7,123 nt of DNA from NCBI GenBank assembly GCA_052139835.1, contig JBKQVT010000219.1, forward strand, positions 1 through 7,123. Direction: 5' to 3'. The notes beneath the pieces were generated by a model. The model saw nothing but the letters and a program-made list of their open reading frames with translations. It was not told the DNA's origin and did no database searches. Positions 4,648 to 7,123 of the stretch are shown here, in pieces. The translations under genes were made by a program, and so were the position numbers. Position 1 is the first letter of the stretch; each line of letters begins with the position of its first letter. The DNA comes from JBKQVT01 sp052139835 (GTDB taxonomy: Bacteria; Planctomycetota; Planctomycetia; Pirellulales; Thermoguttaceae).

Positions 4648-5469
4648 ATGGCAAGCGGTGCGCGGATCGCCGGGCTGTCGATGTTGGCACTTCTGGCCCT
4701 TGCCGGCTGCGCCGAGAATCCCATGATGCTCTCCGGCCAGGTCCAGCAGTACCAGAAAGAGCAAGTGGCCATGAACCGGCAATACCAGCAGCTCCAGGAC
4801 CGGGCCCGGACCCTCGACCAGGCCAACCAGGACTTGAGCAGGCGGCTGGCGCTGGCGGATCAGCAGACGCAGTTGGCCGATGAACGACTCCGCGCGGTGC
4901 AAGATCAGCTTCGCACGCTGACCACGCAATTGGCCGACTCGCAGACCGAGCAGCGCAACAGCGAGCAGAAGTCGCAGGCCCTCAGCGCCTCGCTGCACCG
5001 ACAGACGGGCGTGTCTATCACCCCCAACAACAGCTTTTTGCAGACGCTGCCGGCCCTTTCGCAGCCGGGCGTCCACGTGCGCCGCGACGGCGACACGATC
5101 CGCATCGAGTTGCCCGCGAGCCAGTTATTCGATCCCGGCGGGGCGCAGTTGCGCGCCGGGGCCGCGGGCCTCATCGCCGAGGTGGCCAGCGAACTCCGCC
5201 GCAACTATCCCGACCAGATCATCGGCGTCGAGGGACACACCGACAGCGACCCGCTGCCCGGTGGCCAGTGGCGAAGCAATCACCAGTTGTCGATCGTCCA
5301 GGCGATGGCCGTCTACGAGGAACTCAGCAGCCGGATGGGGCTGCGGCCGGAGCAGCTTTTCGTCGTCGGCCACGGATCGAACCATCCGGCGGTCTCCAAC
5401 GCCACTGCCGAGGGAAAGCAGCGCAATCGCCGCGTGGAGTTGGTCGTCTACCCGGACCGCTGGCGATAG
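4648..5469 (+). CDS. OmpA-like peptidoglycan-associated lipoprotein with coiled coil
   Basis: This 273-residue envelope lipoprotein probably links a membrane to peptidoglycan. A type II signal peptide (1-20) ends in the lipobox LALAGC with the lipidated C21; residue 22 is Ala, not Asp, which by the proteobacterial rule would favour the outer membrane. Residues about 30-118 are rich in Q, L, R, E and A in heptad-like spacing, a likely coiled coil. Residues about 140-269 are an OmpA C-terminal domain, with LFDPGGAQL, VEGHTDSDPL (D199), a helix LSIVQAMAVYEEL (214-226), VVGHGSNHP, and NRRVELVVYP. The arginine that normally binds diaminopimelate in the LSxxR helix is Q218 here. I chose the ATG at 4648 because GGAG lies 10 bases upstream and the signal peptide starts there; the open frame back to 4402 is proline-rich translation of repeat DNA. 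It converges on the LRR gene. Confidence 0.88.
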   Translation: MASGARIAGLSMLALLALAGCAENPMMLSGQVQQYQKEQVAMNRQYQQLQDRARTLDQANQDLSRRLALADQQTQLADERLRAVQDQLRTLTTQLADSQTEQRNSEQKSQALSASLHRQTGVSITPNNSFLQTLPALSQPGVHVRRDGDTIRIELPASQLFDPGGAQLRAGAAGLIAEVASELRRNYPDQIIGVEGHTDSDPLPGGQWRSNHQLSIVQAMAVYEELSSRMGLRPEQLFVVGHGSNHPAVSNATAEGKQRNRRVELVVYPDRWR

Positions 5470-5480
5470 CCGCGGGTGGC

Positions 5481-5498
5481 GCCGGCCATGCTGCCGGC
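5481..5498 (+). terminator. Short GC hairpin after the lipoprotein gene
   Basis: GCCGGC at 5481-5486 pairs with GCCGGC at 5493-5498 around the 6-base loop CATGCT, 11 bases after the TAG at 5467-5469. No T-run follows, so it would be a pause or RNA-stabilising stem rather than a textbook terminator. Confidence 0.35.
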
Positions 5499-5520
5499 TA
5501 GCATCGGGGAATCAATAAGT

Positions 5521-5570
5521 GTCGCCTTTCGCTCCGCGAAAGTTGCGGCTTTCGCGGAGCGAAAGGCAAC
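5521..5570. terminator. Large nested palindrome between convergent genes, likely two-way terminator
   Basis: Arms 5521-5542 and 5549-5570 are reverse complements at 21 of 22 positions around a 6-base loop. Each arm is itself a 7-bp hairpin: CTTTCGC-TCC-GCGAAAG at 5526-5542, and the same stem with loop GGA at 5549-5565. Two alternative folds are therefore possible, one long stem or two small ones. It lies 51 bases after one stop codon and 29 bases from the other. There is no strong T-tract in either direction. Confidence 0.6.
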
Positions 5571-5599
5571 AAAGTCAAAGGTTATTGTTTCCCTGATCC

Positions 5600-6889
5600 T
5601 TAGCGGGCGATCTTGCAGCGGGGCAAGGCCGTTTGCAGCCGCTTCAGGGCCGCGTCGCTGAGCTGCGTGTCCTTGAGGCCCAAGGCCGTCAGGTGCGCCA
5701 GCGCCTTGAGGTCTTCCACGCCCGCATCGCTGATCTTGCACCCCTGAAGCTCCAGGCGCCTGAGCTTGCCCAGCGGCTTGAGCCGCCCCAGGCCGGCGTC
5801 GCTGACAGCCGTCTCCTTCAGGTCCAATTCTTCGAGCTGGACCAGGCCGGCCAGGGCGGCCAGGCCGGCGTCGGTCAGCCGGGTGTGCCAGAGGTCCAGT
5901 CTTCTGAGCGACGTCAAGTCCTTGAGGTTCTCCACGCCCGCATCGTTGACCTCGGTTTCGTCGAGATCGAGGTGCTGCAAGTTGTGCATCCGCTTCAAGT
6001 GGGACAGGCCGGCGCCGTTGATCGGCGTGCCGCGGAGCGAAAGCTGCCGCATGGCGGCCAGGCCGGCCAGCGCGGCCAGGCCGTCGTCGCTGATGTTCTG
6101 GGAGCGGAGCACGTCGAGAATTTCCAAATGCGGAAACGACCGCACGACTTTCAAGCCGTCGTCGGTGATGGTGGCGTCCTCGACGGCCAGTTCCCTCAGG
6201 TTGACCAGGCCCTTGAGATATTCCATCCCGGCGTCGGTCACGGCCGGGTTTCGCAACTTCAGGCTCCGCAGGTTGGTCAGGCCCTTGAGGTGCCCCAAGC
6301 CCCCGTCGCCGATGCTCGCGCAGCCGCGGATGTCCAGCGCCCGCAGGTTCGCAAGCCCCTGGAGCTGGGCCATGCCGTCGTCGTCGAAGTTATTGAACAA
6401 AAGGTGGAGCGATTCCAGGCTGCGATAACCCTGGAGATATTCCAGGGCCTTGTCGGTCAAATAGCTGCTGCGGCGCAGGGCCAGCACCTTGAGCCGGGGC
6501 AGGGACTGGAGCGCCCGGAGCGTGTCGTCGTGGATTTCGGTGTTCTCCAGGGTCAACTCGGTCAGGTGCGTAAGCGCCGCGATCTGTTTGGCCCCCTGGT
6601 CGTCGATGTCGGCGCCCCACAGCTTCAAGCTCACCAGGTCCGGCAGCGCATGGACCAACTGCTCGACGTCGGCATTGGTGGCCGGGCACTCGAACAAATC
6701 GACGGCGACGACCTGATTGGCGTCGTTGCGCTGGATCGTGCCGTGGAGTGTTTCGATCCTGGCCAGCGCGGCCTTGGCTGCCGGCGTGTCGGCCTGGGGC
6801 GGCGAGGTGTCTGCCGCTGAGGCCGCGGGCCGACCGCCCATCATCCAGGCCGCCCCCACGATCGTGAACCCCACAAGCCAAGCCTTCAT
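5600..6889 (-). CDS. Secreted leucine-rich-repeat protein
   Basis: The 429-residue protein is predicted to be exported and to act as a protein-binding scaffold; its partner is unknown. The Sec signal peptide (MKAWLVGF..., 1-25) has a likely cleavage after ASA at 25. A short linker and one degenerate repeat (about 58-81) follow, then fourteen repeats at 82-420. Their pattern is LxxLxxLxLxxTxIxDxGLxxL. Eleven repeats are 24 residues and three (130-154, 179-203, 252-276) are 25. The protein ends in ALPRCKIAR, the LPxCxI cap that I recall as common in planctomycete LRR proteins. No enzymatic domain or membrane anchor is visible. I chose the ATG at 6889 because GGAGG (6899-6903) lies 9 bases upstream and the signal peptide begins there. 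An in-frame ATG at 6925 lacks a ribosome binding site and lies within 3 bases of the proposed -10 box. Apparent forward-strand frames across the gene are antisense shadows. Confidence 0.9.
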   Translation of the reverse strand: MKAWLVGFTIVGAAWMMGGRPAASAADTSPPQADTPAAKAALARIETLHGTIQRNDANQVVAVDLFECPATNADVEQLVHALPDLVSLKLWGADIDDQGAKQIAALTHLTELTLENTEIHDDTLRALQSLPRLKVLALRRSSYLTDKALEYLQGYRSLESLHLLFNNFDDDGMAQLQGLANLRALDIRGCASIGDGGLGHLKGLTNLRSLKLRNPAVTDAGMEYLKGLVNLRELAVEDATITDDGLKVVRSFPHLEILDVLRSQNISDDGLAALAGLAAMRQLSLRGTPINGAGLSHLKRMHNLQHLDLDETEVNDAGVENLKDLTSLRRLDLWHTRLTDAGLAALAGLVQLEELDLKETAVSDAGLGRLKPLGKLRRLELQGCKISDAGVEDLKALAHLTALGLKDTQLSDAALKRLQTALPRCKIAR

Positions 6890-6898
6890 CGTCGAAGC

Positions 6899-6903
6899 CC
6901 TCC
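6899..6903 (-). promoter_or_regulatory. Ribosome binding site that fixes the LRR start
   Basis: GGAGG on the minus strand lies 9 bases before the ATG at 6889. The upstream in-frame ATG at 6925 has no comparable sequence, so this site decides the start. Confidence 0.75.
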
Positions 6904-6927
6904 GCGGTGCGAGCAGACCAGCCATCC

Positions 6928-6956
6928 AGTTTAGCCAGCACCCGGAGCGAACGCAA
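6928..6956 (-). promoter_or_regulatory. Candidate sigma-70-type promoter of the LRR gene
   Basis: On the minus strand TTGCGT (6951-6956) and TAAACT (6928-6933) are separated by 17 bases. The -10 box matches four of six positions and the -35 box three of six. Transcription would start near 6921, giving a leader of about 30 bases that contains the GGAGG site. Confidence 0.4.
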
Positions 6957-7009
6957 ACACCGGGGCGCGGCGCGCGGCAGGTTTTCCGGGCCAGCGGCTG
7001 TCATTCACA

Positions 7010-7049
7010 GATAGAATTGACCCCTATTGTCACCGATAGAAATGTCCCC
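7010..7049 (+). repeat. Paired 15-base direct repeats at the insertion sequence end
   Basis: GATAGAATTGACCCC at 7010-7024 and GATAGAAATGTCCCC at 7035-7049 match at 13 of 15 positions, 25 bases apart. Each is preceded by TGTCA (6999-7003 and 7028-7032). They look like duplicated transposase-binding sites inside a terminal inverted repeat. Confidence 0.6.
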
Positions 7050-7055
7050 ATGCTG

Positions 7056-7074
7056 GGACCTCTGAAGGAGGTCC
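7056..7074 (+). promoter_or_regulatory. Hairpin covering the transposase ribosome binding site
   Basis: GGACCTC at 7056-7062 pairs perfectly with GAGGTCC at 7068-7074 around a 5-base loop. The Shine-Dalgarno core AAGGAGGT is 7065-7072, so most of it is paired. Such a stem would lower translation when the mRNA comes from an outside promoter, a known way in which some insertion sequences limit transposase. Its role here is inferred. Confidence 0.5.
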
Positions 7075-7077
7075 AGA

Positions 7078-7123
7078 ATGGAGACAATTTCGATGAGTCG
7101 GCGGGAGCGACATCGCCTGGAGG
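7078..7123 (+). CDS. Transposase, N-terminal fragment (runs off the window)
   Basis: The ATG at 7078 follows AAGGAGGT by 5 bases and opens a frame reading METISMSRRERHRLE to the window end. The MSRRERxRLE start is typical of ISNCY-type transposases, in which it leads into a helix-turn-helix DNA-binding domain before an integrase-type catalytic core. An internal ATG at 7093 has no ribosome binding site of its own. Only 15 residues are visible, so the family is tentative. Confidence 0.55.
   Translation, partial: METISMSRRERHRLE

Larger units (their letters stand above)
6999..7123 (+). mobile_element. Left end of an insertion sequence (partial)
   Basis: A block with two related terminal motifs, a hairpin over a strong ribosome binding site, and the first codons of a transposase-like protein starts near 6999. 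The element runs off the window, so neither its right end nor target-site duplications can be seen, and the left edge is approximate. The protein start suggests the ISNCY group; the call rests on 15 residues and on remembered similarity of the end sequence. Confidence 0.55.

Noticed and set aside
5633..6820. Long plus-strand open frame opposite the LRR gene (395 codons)
   Set aside because: Its Gln/Val-rich periodic translation mirrors the 72-base LRR repeat on the other strand; there is no signal peptide, ribosome site or motif.

Overview
The window looks like chromosomal DNA of a GC-rich planctomycete, probably of the Pirellula lineage. This rests on family resemblance, not on a marker gene. 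The signs are a fused type I dehydroquinase/shikimate dehydrogenase (known from plants, Chlamydiae and Planctomycetes), a prepilin peptidase without the zinc-type cysteines, a secreted 24-residue leucine-rich-repeat protein ending in an LPxCxI cap, a coiled-coil OmpA-like lipoprotein, and intergenic gaps full of short tandem repeats.

Layout. Positions 1-228 hold at most the tail of an upstream gene, then repeats. Three plus-strand genes follow: aroDE (229-1719), aroK (1825-2346) and a prepilin peptidase (2577-3833). AroDE and AroK catalyse three consecutive steps of the shikimate pathway (3-dehydroquinate to shikimate 3-phosphate). The peptidase would mature type IV pilin-like or type II secretion pseudopilin precursors and has no metabolic link to them. 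A conserved-looking protein of unknown function (3859-4332, minus) converges on the peptidase gene and is divergent from an OmpA-like lipoprotein gene (4648-5469, plus). The lipoprotein gene converges on a secreted LRR protein gene (5600-6889, minus) across a large nested palindrome. At the right edge (about 6999-7123) an insertion sequence begins, with a terminal repeat pair, a hairpin over the ribosome binding site, and the first 15 codons of its transposase.

The most unusual feature is between the genes. Every gap from the window start to about 4480 carries tandem repeats with a strict 7-base period (locally 8). The unit differs at each place: ATCCCTA, ATCCTTC, TGCAAAA, CTTAGTT, TGGGGAC, CTTCCGC. 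Most arrays are paired with a reverse-complement partner, so each gap could fold into a long hairpin. In three genes (aroDE, aroK, the unknown gene) the pyrimidine-rich array runs to within 0-2 bases of the start codon and replaces any Shine-Dalgarno sequence. The genes without an abutting array (prepilin peptidase, lipoprotein, LRR protein, transposase) do have one. At 3823-3869 the array supplies the stop codons of two convergent genes. The pattern resembles the heptameric STRR repeats known from filamentous cyanobacteria. Its possible role in translation starts and gene ends is inference.

No RNA gene, CRISPR array or complete mobile element was seen.
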